Of a DNA stretch of 64,000 bases, positions 40,701 to 51,231 are shown piece by piece (the first letter of the stretch is position 1; the number at the start of each line of letters is the position of its first letter). Origin of the DNA: Dipylidium caninum (Eukaryota; Platyhelminthes; Cestoda; Cyclophyllidea; Dipylidiidae); NCBI GenBank assembly GCA_017562135.1, contig QEYB01001436.1, positions 62,001 to 126,000 of the forward strand, read 5' to 3'. The translations under genes and the position numbers were made by a program. The notes below the pieces were generated by a model. That model was not told where the DNA came from and did no database searches. It saw nothing but the letters and a program-made list of their open reading frames with translations.

Positions 40701-43700
40701 AATCCTGACAGAGTGACTATTTATTTATGGAATTTGAAACGTTTCAGGAGTCTGACTCACTACAGCTGCAATAAAGCATAAATTTCGACGATCTCTAGGC
40801 TGGGAGGCGTCAGGAAGGCAAGTGGACCCCCACGAAAGAGACATTTTGCACAGGGGATCAATTGTCAGGAGAACCCGCAATCCCTCGTTCTTCTATTCCC
40901 ACTTCTCTTGCTCCAATGATGATAATACTGGGCTGGTTTGGCGTTCTACGCCTACATGCCCTAACAAGAGAAGGCTTAAGGATCAGAAAATCTAAAAATC
41001 ATGCGTTTGTACAGGGAAATGGGACCAAAGTGAGATAAAGGCATATCATGTCAAGGCAACATGGGTGGTGTGAATTGTGTCAAGATATTAGGGAACTGGC
41101 ATGCGACAGATTGGAGGCTGTCATAGTTTGCATCACTATTAACGTGTGAGAGCAGCGATGGAAGTATCGCTACAGGGGGGACACAATGTAAAGTGAACTT
41201 TGCGCCTCTCAGTAGCACTTTGTTATTTCGTAAAACAATAAGGCAACTCAAAAACCACAGAAAAATAAGTTAGACATTATTCAAAGTTTGTTTTTAAGTT
41301 GCAATTAGTTGAAATATGTGATGATGGAGGAGCGGAATAGGCCATCTAATGTGTCGAGTAACACGGCTGTGCTACTCAAAAGCCGATTTTAGTAGCATAA
41401 GCCGAACATGGAAGCTGTCCGAAAGGCAGGGGTGAAAGTGAGGCAACGAACGAAAAAAATTGCACTTGAGAAGCGCACGGACTTTAAAAAAAGAATCAAG
41501 TCCCCAAACACCAATGGAAACACGTCATGATACAACGACAATCGACCACAGGGGATCAACTCGGTCCCAAACTCCTCCGAAGTATTAAGTTATTTGCTAA
41601 TGCGTTTCTGACCCCTCGGACATTTCAGCCATTGAAATCGGACGTAATGCCGCCAATTGGCAGAACATGGCATTAAGCGGAGTAACAACTAATGGAGACG
41701 CACATTGACGATGATGGGAAGACCAGAGGCGTAGAGGGGTTGGCTGCAGTAGGGCCAAAAGTAGGGACATTCCGTGAAGTCCAAGTAGCTCGGCCACAAA
41801 CTGGCCTGCGGTTTCAGCCGACGCATAATCTGTATACAAGGAAAAAAGACTGGGAGGAGCATTGACAATCGAGAGGGCTGGATGAACAGCTAACATAAGG
41901 AAGACGAGGAGAACAAAAGCCTACTGACTATAGGGGAGCGAGAATAAACGACAAAATTAAACAGACTTAGAGAGTGAAGCTAGCGCCAGTCACCAAGGGA
42001 ACCATTCTAAAAGTAAAGGGCGAATCTCCCCTTGTAATCACAGGTTATTGCCAAGAGTCAAGGAATAGGCACTAGTACATGGTTGGTAAACGGAGTACGA
42101 TAATATCGTGATAAGAGGTGAAGGAAGGAAGGAAGGAAGTTAGACTATTCTTATGGCTTTAAGCGCGGATTTACGATTACATTTTTCAACAGGACCTGAT
42201 CGTAGATTGGATGTGAAGGAGATGATCGCGAATACCCAACTTACGTCGATGGACTTGCGAATATTCAGAAGTCCAGCTCCCTGTTCGAAGATGGTAGACT
42301 TTTTTCGCCCTTGAGAATCAGTCAAAGGGTCAGCTCCAAAGGATATCGCCTGTTTCAAACTGGCTGGGTTAATTGGGGGTCGGGCGGAGGGTCCAACCGA
42401 TTTGGCGGCGCTAAAAAAAGCCCCAGTTTTATGCTCAACACCAGCACTGCATGCAGGGATGGCAGGGGTAAGTGCAAAGTAACCCACTTGATGAGCAAAG
42501 CGATGGACCCCGTGACGATAGGCGAAGCGGCACTTGTACCGGACAAGGTCTTGCATCCACCATCCAGACTAGAACTCACAATATTTGTTGCCCACACAAC
42601 GACGTCTGGCTTGAATCGTCCGTAACCATCCTGAAGCTCCTATGAATCACATTTATGAGTTAGGAACGAAAGAAAATACAAAAAGACGGTTGACAAGAGG
42701 GCAAAGTAGCCCGCCTTACAAGTGCAGTGACGCCACGTGAGGAAAACGTAGCGATATCGCCATTGGCGTCCACGCCTCCCACTCCAAGTACGTTCATAAG
42801 GTCGGCCGGATTGTTGAGCGTGCCGAAGACAGGACCATCGTTGCCAATGGCGGAGACGATAAGAATGCCAATTGCCGACAGTTCGTTCACCTTGTCGATA
42901 AAGGGCTGGTCCATGAAATCAGGCCCACCGTTGGAGAGGTTGATGACATGTAGGCGTTTTATGATAGCATAGTTGAAAGCGTCAAGGAACCACGAAGTCA
43001 TTGAGATTTGGGCATCAGTAAAAACACGGAAAATGTGGAGTTCGGCTCGTGGAGCGAGACCTGGGGTGGGACAAATGAGAGTTGAAGGAGAAACAGAGGG
43101 GTGCGGAGAGGCTGCGATCAATCCAGCCACGAATGTACCGTGACCGTGACTATCCAAAGCGTTTGGATTTGTGTCCTGTCAGGGAAATAGGCAATAGCAT
43201 AAAGGCCATTGAAAAAAAGAAGTTGACTAACCGATTGGGAGTCATGGTTTTGTTGACGCGTCCAATTGGAACGTCCTCGAACTTTGGCGTGTCGAAAGTG
43301 ACTGTGAAAATTTGTATTGACCAAACCGGTATCGAAGATCCCCACACGAACATCCTGCCCGCACATGCCTGCTGACCAGGCCGCCTCCCACACTGCTAAC
43401 CTTCGCCAAGGCTACGCAGGGAGAGAACGGATAAGGGAAACTCCGTCCCACCAGTAAGGCATTAACATTCCCTCCTCACAGGGTCGACCCAGTCAGAAAC
43501 GAATTAACTATATATTTTGTGCTTATGCCATATTCAGTAATAAATGATGGAAATAAAATAAGCTGAATAAGTGCAAGTGAGTGAGTTTATCCAAGACGTT
43601 TGTGAAAACTGCCGAAATTAAACATACTCAAATCCACATAAGTAACAGTAGGCAGAAAAAGAAGGAGCAACAAAAGAGAGTGGACAAACAACTACGAGTG

Positions 43701-45181
43701 CGTGTACAACTACTGGGACTGTGGTGGCGTTAAGAGCAAACAACCGATTTAGTCAGCGATAAAATAAATCCAGATAATATATCCCTTGACGTGGATCCCT
43801 AACGATTGTACTTAAGGCTTGTCTAATGGGCTAAAAATGGGAGTTAGGGAATCCAGGAAGTGCGTGGAAAGCCCAAAAAATGAGTACGCAAGGATGCATT
43901 TACAAATTACGACGAATTATTCAATCATAGCACGAATAAAAGTAAAAAACGAGCTGACAAACAAAAAGAATTAAACTTGGCACACAGAATGCACAATTTT
44001 TAAATAACAAGACTGATCACCTTTGTAGTTTTCCGATCAAACGATTATTTCTAAGCGAATTATCTACTGCGAAATAAGGAATCAAATATGTAAAAAAGTA
44101 AAACAAACGATAGTGCAAAGATGATCAAAGTGAACAATGTGTATGAAGATTTTTAAGTAAAAAACAGCTACATATCGGGTTAAGGTTAAGGACATAACGA
44201 TAAACAAAGAAATTGACATCAAAGTGGAGGTAAGTGCCACAAGAGTTATTTAATGAGGCTCCGACATGAAAGTCCAAAAAATCCTACCTGATTGCTTCTC
44301 TCTAAGTCAACTGTACCGGCAACTCGTCGATTGACTGACTGAAAACGAAGAAAAAAGTTTCTCACTAGAGTTAATGTGCGGAGAACTACTTTAAACATCG
44401 TAATTACCAAATTTCCGGGACTTATGTTGATTTGGCCTAAACCGACACAAAAAACAAGATGTTAACAAAGATTACTAGTAAGTAGGTTTGAATAAAAAGG
44501 AAACACTATTTGTAATGATGTGTACCAGGAGGGATAGCGGCTAAAGTCAGTTGAACAGGTTTATCATGGTAGACGCCTTTAACGAAATTTGAGGAACGTA
44601 AGCGCAGAATAAGATCATCTATGCCCGTGTGATTAGGACCGAAGATCTAAAATTTCATAAAATAGGTGGACTAAAAAAATTTCGGAAGATAGGGCGTGAA
44701 ATCAATTTAGATAGGATTAAAAGACAATTAGTGATAAAAATAAGGTTAAAGCTAACCTGAAGAAGTTCAAAGTCGCTCAAATGTAACACGTCCATAAGAG
44801 ATCGGTCGCGAATCACAAAAAAGAAATGCGAGAAGGGGGAAAGAAGGGAGGTGATTGTTGATTGCCGGAATTTTCCCGTGTGATATGAATGAAAGACAAC
44901 AATTAAACCTAAAATGTAAATGGTACATAATTAAAAGATATTTCAAGAAGCTACGAATACACGGGCGCACAATCAAAACAGTTCGTAATGATTATTTGCA
45001 ATGATTTAATTTTAAGAACTGTCAACGCATATGAAACGTACTAACACAGTAATATGATGTAAATTACAACTTCGCATACCTCAGTGATTTATCATAGCAA
45101 TTACTTACGATGGTCGACGGCTTCTCGACTTATATAGGCATGAATGGATAGAAAACAAGCTAGTATATAAAACAGCCTCAT
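13178..45181 (-). CDS. MBTPS1: Membrane-bound transcription factor site-1 protease (S1P/SKI-1), full gene span
   Basis: S1P is a Golgi/ER subtilisin-like (kexin-related) serine protease that cleaves luminal loops of SREBP and ATF6 and processes GlcNAc-1-phosphotransferase. Nineteen exons were placed with matching phases: 45109-45181, 44757-44908, 44526-44646, 44408-44436, 44288-44338, 43232-43411, 42720-43175, 42488-42639, 42245-42410, 41704-41829, 40022-40264, 38008-38081, 37838-37933, 36607-36722, 35676-35835, 32723-32803, 32612-32655, 29265-29600 and 25481-25615. Together they encode about 930 residues; the human protein is about 1,050. The sequence runs from signal peptide through prodomain, catalytic domain and luminal C-terminal region. 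The transmembrane segment and tail are missing, and a candidate last exon is 13178-13781. Introns become very long toward the 3' end. Identity is certain; the 3' boundary is not. Confidence 0.93.
13215..13238. repeat. (GGGA)n microsatellite inside the candidate terminal exon
   Basis: Six GGGA units. On the minus strand they encode the Pro/Ser-rich end of the candidate MBTPS1 terminal exon, which suggests the true stop or 3' untranslated region may begin before this point. Confidence 0.9.
16634..16659. repeat. (CA)n microsatellite
   Basis: An uninterrupted run of CA dinucleotides of about 26 bp in the presumed 3' intron region of MBTPS1. Confidence 0.95.
22625..22696. repeat. Purine-only tract, GGA/GAG-rich
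   Basis: About 70 bp of G and A almost without interruption on the plus strand, made of GAG, GGA and GGGGGA units. Such mirror-rich purine runs can adopt triplex structures; here it is simply a low-complexity repeat in a long non-coding interval. Confidence 0.85.
23896..23915. repeat. (TC)n microsatellite
   Basis: A 20-bp run of alternating C and T followed by a T-run. Confidence 0.9.
25127..25150. repeat. (GT)n microsatellite
   Basis: A slightly interrupted GT run of 24 bp, about 360 bp downstream of MBTPS1 exon 19 in gene orientation. Confidence 0.85.
25481..32803 (-). CDS. MBTPS1: MBTPS1 exons 16-19: distal luminal region
   Basis: Exon 16 (32723-32803) encodes [16 protein letters not shown]. 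Exon 17 (32612-32655, only 44 nt) encodes [14 protein letters not shown]. Exon 18 (29265-29600) encodes [16 protein letters not shown] and ends with [17 protein letters not shown], matching the vertebrate YGDSNCLDDSHRQK region. Exon 19 (25481-25615) starts [12 protein letters not shown] and passes into a Pro-rich segment. Phases are continuous across all three junctions. Exon 19 can only be closed by a GAAG|GCAAGT donor, so the next intron appears to be of the GC-AG class. The intron between exons 17 and 18 is about 3 kb and contains the inverted exon-11 copy. Confidence 0.9.
31600..32393 (+). pseudogene. Inverted, frameshifted copy of MBTPS1 exon 11 with flanking intron
   Basis: This 794-bp segment on the plus strand is nearly identical to the reverse complement of 39767-40558. 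It includes the whole exon (31906 to about 32150), its CAG acceptor, its GTAAGT donor and intron on both sides. The exon portion differs from the functional exon by several single-base insertions or deletions, for example GTGGGCAGTCACC against GTGGGAGTCACC and GACGGGCACC against GACGGGCTACC. The VTILNSMGV reading frame is therefore broken within about 90 bases and the copy cannot encode the protein segment. It lies in the intron between exons 17 and 18, opposite to the gene. Confidence 0.9.
33150..33170. repeat. (AGGGG)n short tandem repeat
   Basis: Four AGGGG units in the MBTPS1 intron between exons 15 and 16. Confidence 0.85.
34017..34294 (-). repeat. Copy 2 of the 275-bp inverted dispersed repeat
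   Basis: Reverse-complement partner of 6240-6516, located in the MBTPS1 intron between exons 15 and 16. Because MBTPS1 is transcribed from the minus strand and the inhibitor-2-like gene from the plus strand, both pre-mRNAs carry the element in the same sense. The repeat unit is about 275 bp with almost no differences, so the duplication or transposition is recent, or one copy is an assembly artefact. Confidence 0.85.
34653..34806 (+). CDS. Isolated exon-like segment on the strand opposite MBTPS1
   Basis: A 154-bp open segment lies between a strong acceptor (long C/T tract then CTCAG) and a consensus GTGAGT donor on the plus strand, within the MBTPS1 intron between exons 15 and 16. The open frame encodes a basic Leu/Arg-rich peptide including [15 protein letters not shown] and [14 protein letters not shown]. 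No neighbouring plus-strand exon could be joined to it and the product is not recognised. It may be an exon of a nested gene, an antisense transcript, or chance. Confidence 0.25.
35512..35535. repeat. (GGCT)n short tandem repeat
   Basis: Tandem GGCT units with one variant, in the MBTPS1 intron just downstream of exon 15. Confidence 0.8.
35676..41829 (-). CDS. MBTPS1: MBTPS1 exons 10-15: luminal region after the catalytic domain
   Basis: Exon 10 (41704-41829) encodes [20 protein letters not shown]. Exon 11 (40022-40264) encodes [17 protein letters not shown] followed by [13 protein letters not shown]. Exon 12 (38008-38081) encodes [12 protein letters not shown]. Exon 13 (37838-37933) encodes [19 protein letters not shown]. 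Exon 14 (36607-36722) encodes [15 protein letters not shown]. Exon 15 (35676-35835) encodes [16 protein letters not shown] and GGWFNTSV. Each segment has a direct counterpart in vertebrate S1P in the same order. This region packs against the catalytic domain in the lumen. Exon 11 is the exon duplicated in inverted orientation at 31600-32393. Confidence 0.93.
39767..40558 (-). repeat. Source copy of the inverted 0.8-kb MBTPS1 duplication
   Basis: This block contains functional exon 11 (40022-40264) plus about 290 bp of upstream and 255 bp of downstream intron in gene orientation. Similarity to 31600-32393 begins at the GTTCTTACACTGG side and stops abruptly after CAATCAAGTGAAC. It is taken as the original copy because its exon is open, phase-matched and colinear with neighbouring exons. 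Confidence 0.9.
42118..42139. repeat. (GGAA)n microsatellite
   Basis: Five GGAA/GAAG units in the MBTPS1 intron between exons 9 and 10. Confidence 0.85.
42245..43411 (-). CDS. MBTPS1: MBTPS1 exons 6-9: subtilisin-type catalytic domain
   Basis: The complete peptidase S8 catalytic set is present. Exon 6 (43232-43411) has the catalytic Asp in VGIFDTGL. Exon 7 (42720-43175) has the catalytic His in [10 protein letters not shown], the substrate-groove motif SNGGPDFMD, and the oxyanion Asn in SAIGNDGP. Exon 8 (42488-42639) has the catalytic Ser in SGTSAASP. Exon 9 (42245-42410) has [10 protein letters not shown] and [10 protein letters not shown]. The path [20 protein letters not shown] is close to the vertebrate protein. 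Exon 7 carries a 14-residue insert ([14 protein letters not shown]) after GLIAAS with no usable internal intron, so it is read as a surface-loop extension. All four residues needed for catalysis are intact, so the enzyme should be active. Confidence 0.95.
44288..45181 (-). CDS. MBTPS1: MBTPS1 exons 1-5: signal peptide and prodomain
   Basis: Exon 1 begins at ATG 45179-45181 and encodes a hydrophobic leader, [20 protein letters not shown], that reads as a signal peptide for ER entry. Exon 2 (44757-44908) continues [16 protein letters not shown] and ends DFELLQ, aligning with the family prodomain segments YIVAFxGYF and DFEVIQI. Exons 3-5 (44526-44646, 44408-44436, 44288-44338) encode the rest of the inhibitory prodomain, including [16 protein letters not shown] and [11 protein letters not shown]. 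The splice donors are GTAAGT, GTTAGC, GTACAC, GTAATT and GTAGGA, and all phases agree. The mature enzyme's autocleavage sites (RSLK and RRLL in mammals) are not conserved letter for letter; WRRLA just upstream of the catalytic domain is the nearest candidate. Confidence 0.85.
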
Positions 45182-46366
45182 ACACATATTGCAAATATTG
45201 AGTGTTTGGATCTGCGAAGTAGCGTCTCAGAAAAAGGCTAAAATGAAGTAAGAGCTGGTCGCCAATGCAGAGGACGAAAATGAGACAGCATATTTAGCCC
45301 TCTCCACCGGTAAAGCCGGTGTATAATGCAGTTTGGTGGTGCTCCCAAACGTGTAAAAGTTTGTTAAATTCAGTCGCATTCCATCCAGGACACACAGTAT
45401 GAGCAGTGAGTATGAAGTGTACAATCCCTGGTGCCTTCAATTACACACGGTTGCAGAAAAATAAGTAAGAATGATCAAAGCTGTAAAAAGGCAGAGAAAT
45501 GCAAAAGTCAGATGCAGGTTTACCTAACCCAAATACCCTGTGCAGCCTGCGCCCTACATTGTCCCTAGTCGATAGAAAATCGAAACTAAAACAAAAAATT
45601 CGGAGTAGATTAAAGAACCAAAACTTTGCAGTGAGAAAACGTTGATTTGATTCAAAGCACAGAAGCGCTATTTCTACATACGTAGTTAGAGTGAGCGAGG
45701 AACGACCATCCCTTCAATGTTATTAAAAATTTGTGACCATTCTTGTACTAAATCCGTTTTCAAAGCTCTTCAATTTTACAGGAAAAATACAGTCCGTAAC
45801 CTGATCTGGATCTCGGATCTAGGCTGTATAACGGTAAAGACGAAAACTATAGGTCTTTACGACAGCACTTTAGCCGAAAATTTGAAGGTCTGAATGTTAG
45901 ATTGATAACGTGGCGGGTAACGTTAAGAATTAGGGTAACATAAATGAACAAATCCCCAAATTTTTAAAGCATACACTAATCTGCTCCTAAGTCGTGGTTT
46001 TTTAATGCTGGAAATAAGACGTAAGGGTATTACAGATGAAATGTTTCGATGTAGTTCAATTGAATGTTGCCTTAAAAACTTTACGATGACTATCATCCAT
46101 TTTTCGGCGAATCGTGAGAATAAACGGGGCGGAATGCGAAGTCAAAGCTACTTATTTCGCTCGTCGATTGGTAATTACCTTTCTCTTTCCAAAAATTTAT
46201 TTATAAGAGTAATTGGTCAGGATTTTGCCATGGCACGTCATAAATAATGTCCAAAGCTTTTATGGAGCAGTATATTTCCACCATTTTTATAATGGATTTG
46301 TAAGTTTGAATTTACTCGTTGATACCGCATTGAAGAGGCCCCTTTAACGGCGAATGTCTCCGCAAT
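45182..46366. promoter_or_regulatory. Divergent intergenic interval, likely shared promoter region
   Basis: AT-rich 1.2 kb between the MBTPS1 start codon (minus strand) and the start codon of the small membrane-protein gene (plus strand). No long ORF, no recognisable core element and no repeat stands out. A bidirectional promoter is inferred only from the head-to-head arrangement. Confidence 0.35.
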
Positions 46367-47304
46367 ATGTTACCGCGCGTGTGGCTTGTCTGGCTTCCCC
46401 TCACCCATGGAGTGACGATGCAAGAGGCAAAAAGTGACCCGAATAAGTTCATATTTTATGAAGAGGGTAAGATCATTTTTGTTTCATCTTCTTAAAGGTC
46501 CGTTCTCTCGAGGATACCATGCGCTTCTTGCGGCATGTACAACTTATGGGATCCTTATAGTTTTGATAACTCTCGTCTCTATAATTGTTAGTCATCGTTC
46601 TCGGCGCCTCAAGGCTCGAAGAAAGGTTAAATGGTCAAAATACGTCGATTTTCACGCGTAATATTTCAAACTGGGTAATTATTTTTCAGGCCAGCATTAG
46701 AAGAGGCACAAGAATTCACCTATGAGGAGTCTGATACGAGTGGAGTCGAAGATATTGCGAGCGAGAATAGAATTACTGGGAAAGGTGTATCTAGAACGTA
46801 ATTTTGACATAATGTATCCTATTTTTACTGTCTGCTTCGAAGAATTCGTACATTTATCAAAATCATATGTCCAAAATTTTTTTGTACTTTTCAACGTGAA
46901 AGTTGTTGATGTATTTGCGCGCAATTTTGTCCGCGGAAAAAAAGTATGCTTAAGATGGTAGATCCCACGTATGTTTATGGTCGGAAAACGGCTTTCCCTC
47001 GGTTTCAAAGACTAATTTTTTAGGGCTTGAACTAATTATCGAATTATTAACACAGAATGGCTATGAACAAAGTTTTTGTCTGATTATTTTTGCTCGCCAT
47101 AGATCCGAGCGTGTTAAACAAAACTAACTCGATACGAATCACTTCGAATGAACTAGTTTTCTGTCGGGCGAGAATTGTTTACGTGTGGGATTGTACGATT
47201 GTAATGTCATCATTCTGTTTCCTCCAGAGTGGAATATATTCGATAATTACCGAATTTGCGTGGATGGACGTCTGATTAAATCCCTCTTTATCTCCAATTT
47301 ATAA
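46367..47304 (+). CDS. Unrecognised small single-pass membrane protein, four exons
   Basis: Four phase-consistent exons (46367-46466, 46498-46633, 46690-46784, 47228-47304) give a 135-residue protein. Exon 1 starts MLPRVWLVWLPLTHG, a possible short signal peptide. Exon 2 has one clear membrane span (TTYGILIVLITLVSIIVS) followed at once by RRLKARRK, predicting a cytosolic C-terminus. Exon 3 is acidic (ALEEAQEFTYEESDTSGVED). Exon 4 reads WNIFDNYRICVDGRLIKS and stops at 47302-47304, with AATAAA at 47303-47308 overlapping the stop. Introns 1 and 2 are only 31 and 56 bp. Exon 4 is the least certain; without it, exon 3 would stop at 46801. The first intron is short but bounded by GTAAGA and a pyrimidine tract with AAAG. 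No family was recognised. The gene sits between MBTPS1 and TyrRS. Confidence 0.55.
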
Positions 47305-47308
47305 TAAA
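47303..47308 (+). terminator. Polyadenylation signal AATAAA
   Basis: A canonical AATAAA overlaps the proposed stop codon of the small membrane-protein gene. In an AT-rich stretch this could occur by chance, but its position supports exon 4 being the last exon. Confidence 0.4.
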
Positions 47309-48008
47309 TGAGTGGAGATAAGGTTGTAACAATCCCATTTTTCGTAGTAAGCGCAATATTAACCTTCGTTTGCAGTCCCAAATAATAAGTCTGAGTGTAC
47401 GGTGAAAGCTCCATTTGTGAGTTTTTTCGTCGAAATTGGAATGGGGTCGGGCACGTACAAGTGGTAATACAGCAGATGAAGGCGTATGTTCCGGGCTGGT
47501 GATAGCAACATCTTTATATATACATTGCGACTGAGTGAGCAGTCGTTGGAAGGATGCTTCGTAGTCCTAAAAATTTTCTGAAACTGAGAGAATGTTTGAA
47601 CTCTAAGGTGCTATGTTAGGAATTAAAAGATATGAGGTATTCGTCAAAATTCGGAGTGAATTGAAATACGGCGATAGTCACGTAAATAAATAAACTCTTA
47701 GTTTGTGAAATATTGAGCAGTTCAACCGACGAAGGCGATATGAAAGGTAATGTTATTTAGACGGGGAGAACGCTTGCATTTTGCATGGAGAAACGTGTAA
47801 AATAACAATGAATGCATGAGAAACTTTTTAAATAAGTGAACAAACATACTTAATTTAAACACCAGATTTATAAACGAATTTTGTATAATAATAAATTATT
47901 CATGTCCTCCATGTTAGTCAGCCAATCTCTTAGCACAATTTCATTTGTTATAATCGATGATTTGTCGTGGCGGTTTAGTAGACCCACTAATTCTAAGCTC
48001 TTGGAGGC
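47309..48008. other. AT-rich intergenic interval upstream of TyrRS
   Basis: About 700 bp with no recognisable exon on either strand. It should hold the promoter and 5' untranslated region of the TyrRS gene, but no specific element is identifiable. Confidence 0.4.
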
Positions 48009-51000
48009 ATGAACGGGGCCGGTTACTCGCTGGTGGTTCAGAACCTGCAGGTATTGTTCTCCTTTGCTCTCTCTGTATTCTTGGGCCGAAAGTATTTTTT
48101 TCTGAAGTTTTTCTGGTTAGTTTACTGGTATTACCTTTAGGTTACCCGTTTTTTGATTTTAGGAGGTGGTCGGCGATGCGGAGCTTTGGTCCCTATTTCA
48201 GAACAACGATGTCGGATCGCTTAAAGTGTATTGGGGAACAGCAACCACCGGGAAACCCCATGTGGCCTATTTCGTGCCCATATGCAAAATTGCTGACATG
48301 CTCCACGCAGGAATTTCTGTTACTATCCTCTTTGCCGACCTCCATGCCTACCTGGACAACATGAAGTCTCCCTGGAGTGTACTCTGTCACCGCGCTACAT
48401 ACTATGAAGTAGTAGTTAAGGCCATGCTTGAATCCGTTGGTGTTCGGCTCGATCAACTTCTCTTTATCCGTGGTTCCGACTATCAACTGTCTCGGTATTT
48501 ACGTGATGATTTTCCTCTTTTTATTGTTCTCTAATTGTATTGTTTCATTGCCCGTTTAAATTCGTTCTTGCAGCTCTCAACTGCTAGGCCCAGGACATGT
48601 ATTACATTTTTACTTTATCTCCCTCGTTATATTCAGGGTATTTTCGAAAGACAGACATTATTGCTACATTGCTGACCTCTTTTTGAATCCTGAATTTCTT
48701 GTGTCATACTCTGTAGGAATTTTGTATTTTTTCTTCTCCGTCCTTAGCTAACTTTTTGGCCGTTATGTCACCTAATCACACGTGCATAGAAGTCTTTCTA
48801 CTTCTCTTCCGTGTCTTAGGAGGAAGGTCCTTTTGCTCCAATGTTTCCACTGAGTTCTTGCAGAAACTAAACTATCTTCGTCACACCACCAGTTTTTGCA
48901 CTATCATTCTCTCAAAATCGGGGCTAAGAGTGCATTCTCACTCAAAGCATCAGAACTTTTCTTACTACGAAGAGAGTGTTTGTAATAAAGACTCTTGCTC
49001 CCATTTTCCTCAATTCCCTCCTTGTATTTTTTATACCTCCATTGTTTATCATTTTTCACACCTATTTTGGTGAGATGATAGTCATCAGTCTCTATGGAGT
49101 GTTAATGGATTCGTAAGTAGATATTTCAATCACTTCTAAATGCAGCGTCATATTTTTCCGAGATTCTCCCAAAATTCTTTATTTCGATTTTGATACTTTT
49201 ATGAGTGTCTTGGCTAACCACATTTATACATTAATATTACCAATCAAAATCCTTTTTTGAGTATTAGTTCGCCAGTCGCTTTTCCGGACAGTAGTCTCTT
49301 TTATTACGTGAAGTAAATGTTTCATCTACCAAGGGTGAGAATCGACTTCAGTCATTACCTATCGCCTCCTTACTGTGGCTTGGTTTTACTACTCCAATAC
49401 CAAAGTTGACGCTTAAATGTTAAGTGGCATTGCTACATGGACACTATCTGCTTCCCTTGAATAATGTTTGAATTGGAAGTGCGCATTACTTTCTTGTGTC
49501 TAAATTTTTCGCCACGTATTGTAAGACAAGCAGGTGAATTCATTTCAATCACCGGGCCAACAAAGCCAATAAGGACATGCCGTACATGCTCTTATGCGAT
49601 GACTGCCTCTTGTACTATTATTCGTTTTTGCTTTCCCTATGCGTAGACCATACAGCGAGGACGTGTATCGAATCGTGGCGGAAACGAGTGTTCGGGACGC
49701 TCGGAAGGCGGGTGCGGAGGTGGTGAAGCAGGTTGCCAACCCTTTCGTTGCCGGCCTTCTCTACCCACTGTTGCAGGCCCTAGACGAGGAGTACCTTCAC
49801 GTGGACGCCCAGTTTGGCGGGGTTGATCAGCGCAAAATTTTCGTCATGTGCGAGCGTGTACGTTGATTATTACTTGTTTCTTAAGCGAAATTTGAGGATG
49901 TGAGATCTCCCTATTGATTTGACCACCCGAGACTAACGATAATTTTGCACAAGACTCATGACTGTACTTAATTTGACTGTTTTCTACCGAATATAATTTG
50001 CCTCCCAGACCAATAAACCACACCCTTTCAAATCCCCTGGTGATATTACACTGGCGTCAATGATATCGCTCACAATCCCCAATTTTTTCGCCTTTGGTTC
50101 AGAAAATAACTAGTGAAGACATTGATGCCCAATTTCATTACACATTGCATATATTTCGGGAAGTGAACAATGTGCTGGATACAAAATCCTATCCATAAAC
50201 TAGTAGGCGACAATGTGAATCTAAGGGGCTTATTTGATTCTAAGTGTTGGAGGGTTAGTTGACTGCACATGTCAGCCTATGGTTTGTTTGACCGTCATTT
50301 AATGGGGAGCTGAAGAGACACTCGCTGAGAGACTAACGAATTGGTCATTTTCATCTTTACGGACTTGTAGATGAGCCGCCAGTTTTGTGTGGTTCATAAA
50401 TTTGCGTTGATTTCCCACTACTCTCTTTAGTGAGTTAGTGAGATGGTCGTGTAAATTTATTTTCTATTGCTTTGAATAAATTGAAAACATGTCCACCCAA
50501 CGTGATTTAATCGCCTTATTTGGCGACTCAGATTCTACCTCGATTAGGCTACCGCAAGCGCATCCACCTGATGAACCCCATGGTGCCCGGTCTCACCGGG
50601 GGTAAGATGTCCGCCTCGGAAGCAGCTTCAAAAATTGACCTCCTCGAGGACAGTGATAGCGTCTGCTCAAAACTGCACGCCGCCGTATGTCCGTCTGGTC
50701 AACGCGCCGCCGAGGGCAACGGGGTTCTTGCCTTCATCAAATTTGTCGTCTTTCCCCTTGTCAACTTAGCCGCTTCCGGTTCCGGTAAGCACGGTATCGC
50801 AAATCACCTTTGGCCCTTTTTTTCGACCTATCGTACGCCTATTCAGTAGATGGTATGCAGACTCCTAGCCTTGCGCGAATAGTTGCAACAAAGTCTCTTT
50901 CGAAGAGCTTCGCCTTAGGTAGTGGGAAGGGCAATTTTGTTTTAGACTCACTTGCTCTCTTAACGTTCATTTCGAAGGAGTACACGTGATTGTTGCATTA

Positions 51001-51231
51001 CAGGTGTTACGGTGGGGGGGAGGAGCTTCGCCACCTTCGAGGAGCTGGAGAATGCTTACGTGGCTGGCGAAGCAGAGGTATCCAGTGAGGCGCTGAAAGC
51101 CTGCATTTTCGAGCATCTGGACCCACGCATGGAGGTGGTTCGACGGCGGTTCATGGAACCGCAATTCGCTACACTTCTGACTGATGCATATCCCGCTGAT
51201 GAGGCGAGGTGTGTCGATGAACATGCCTCAG
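48009..51231 (+). CDS. YARS1: TyrRS exons 1-5: active catalytic domain and anticodon-recognition domain
   Basis: Exon 1 gives [14 protein letters not shown], joining in phase to EVVGDAELW, as in the human ITRNLQEVLGEE start. Exon 2 has the tyrosine pocket and HIGH-type motif in [19 protein letters not shown] and [17 protein letters not shown]. Exon 3 has [23 protein letters not shown] and [14 protein letters not shown], which hold the tyrosine-binding Tyr, Gln and Asp. Exon 4 has [19 protein letters not shown], the KMSKS loop as KMSAS. Exon 5 carries the end of the anticodon-recognition helical region, [14 protein letters not shown] to [14 protein letters not shown]. Every catalytic motif is intact, so this half should be a working class Ic synthetase. 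Exons 2-5 use standard donors, and phases agree throughout. Confidence 0.95.
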
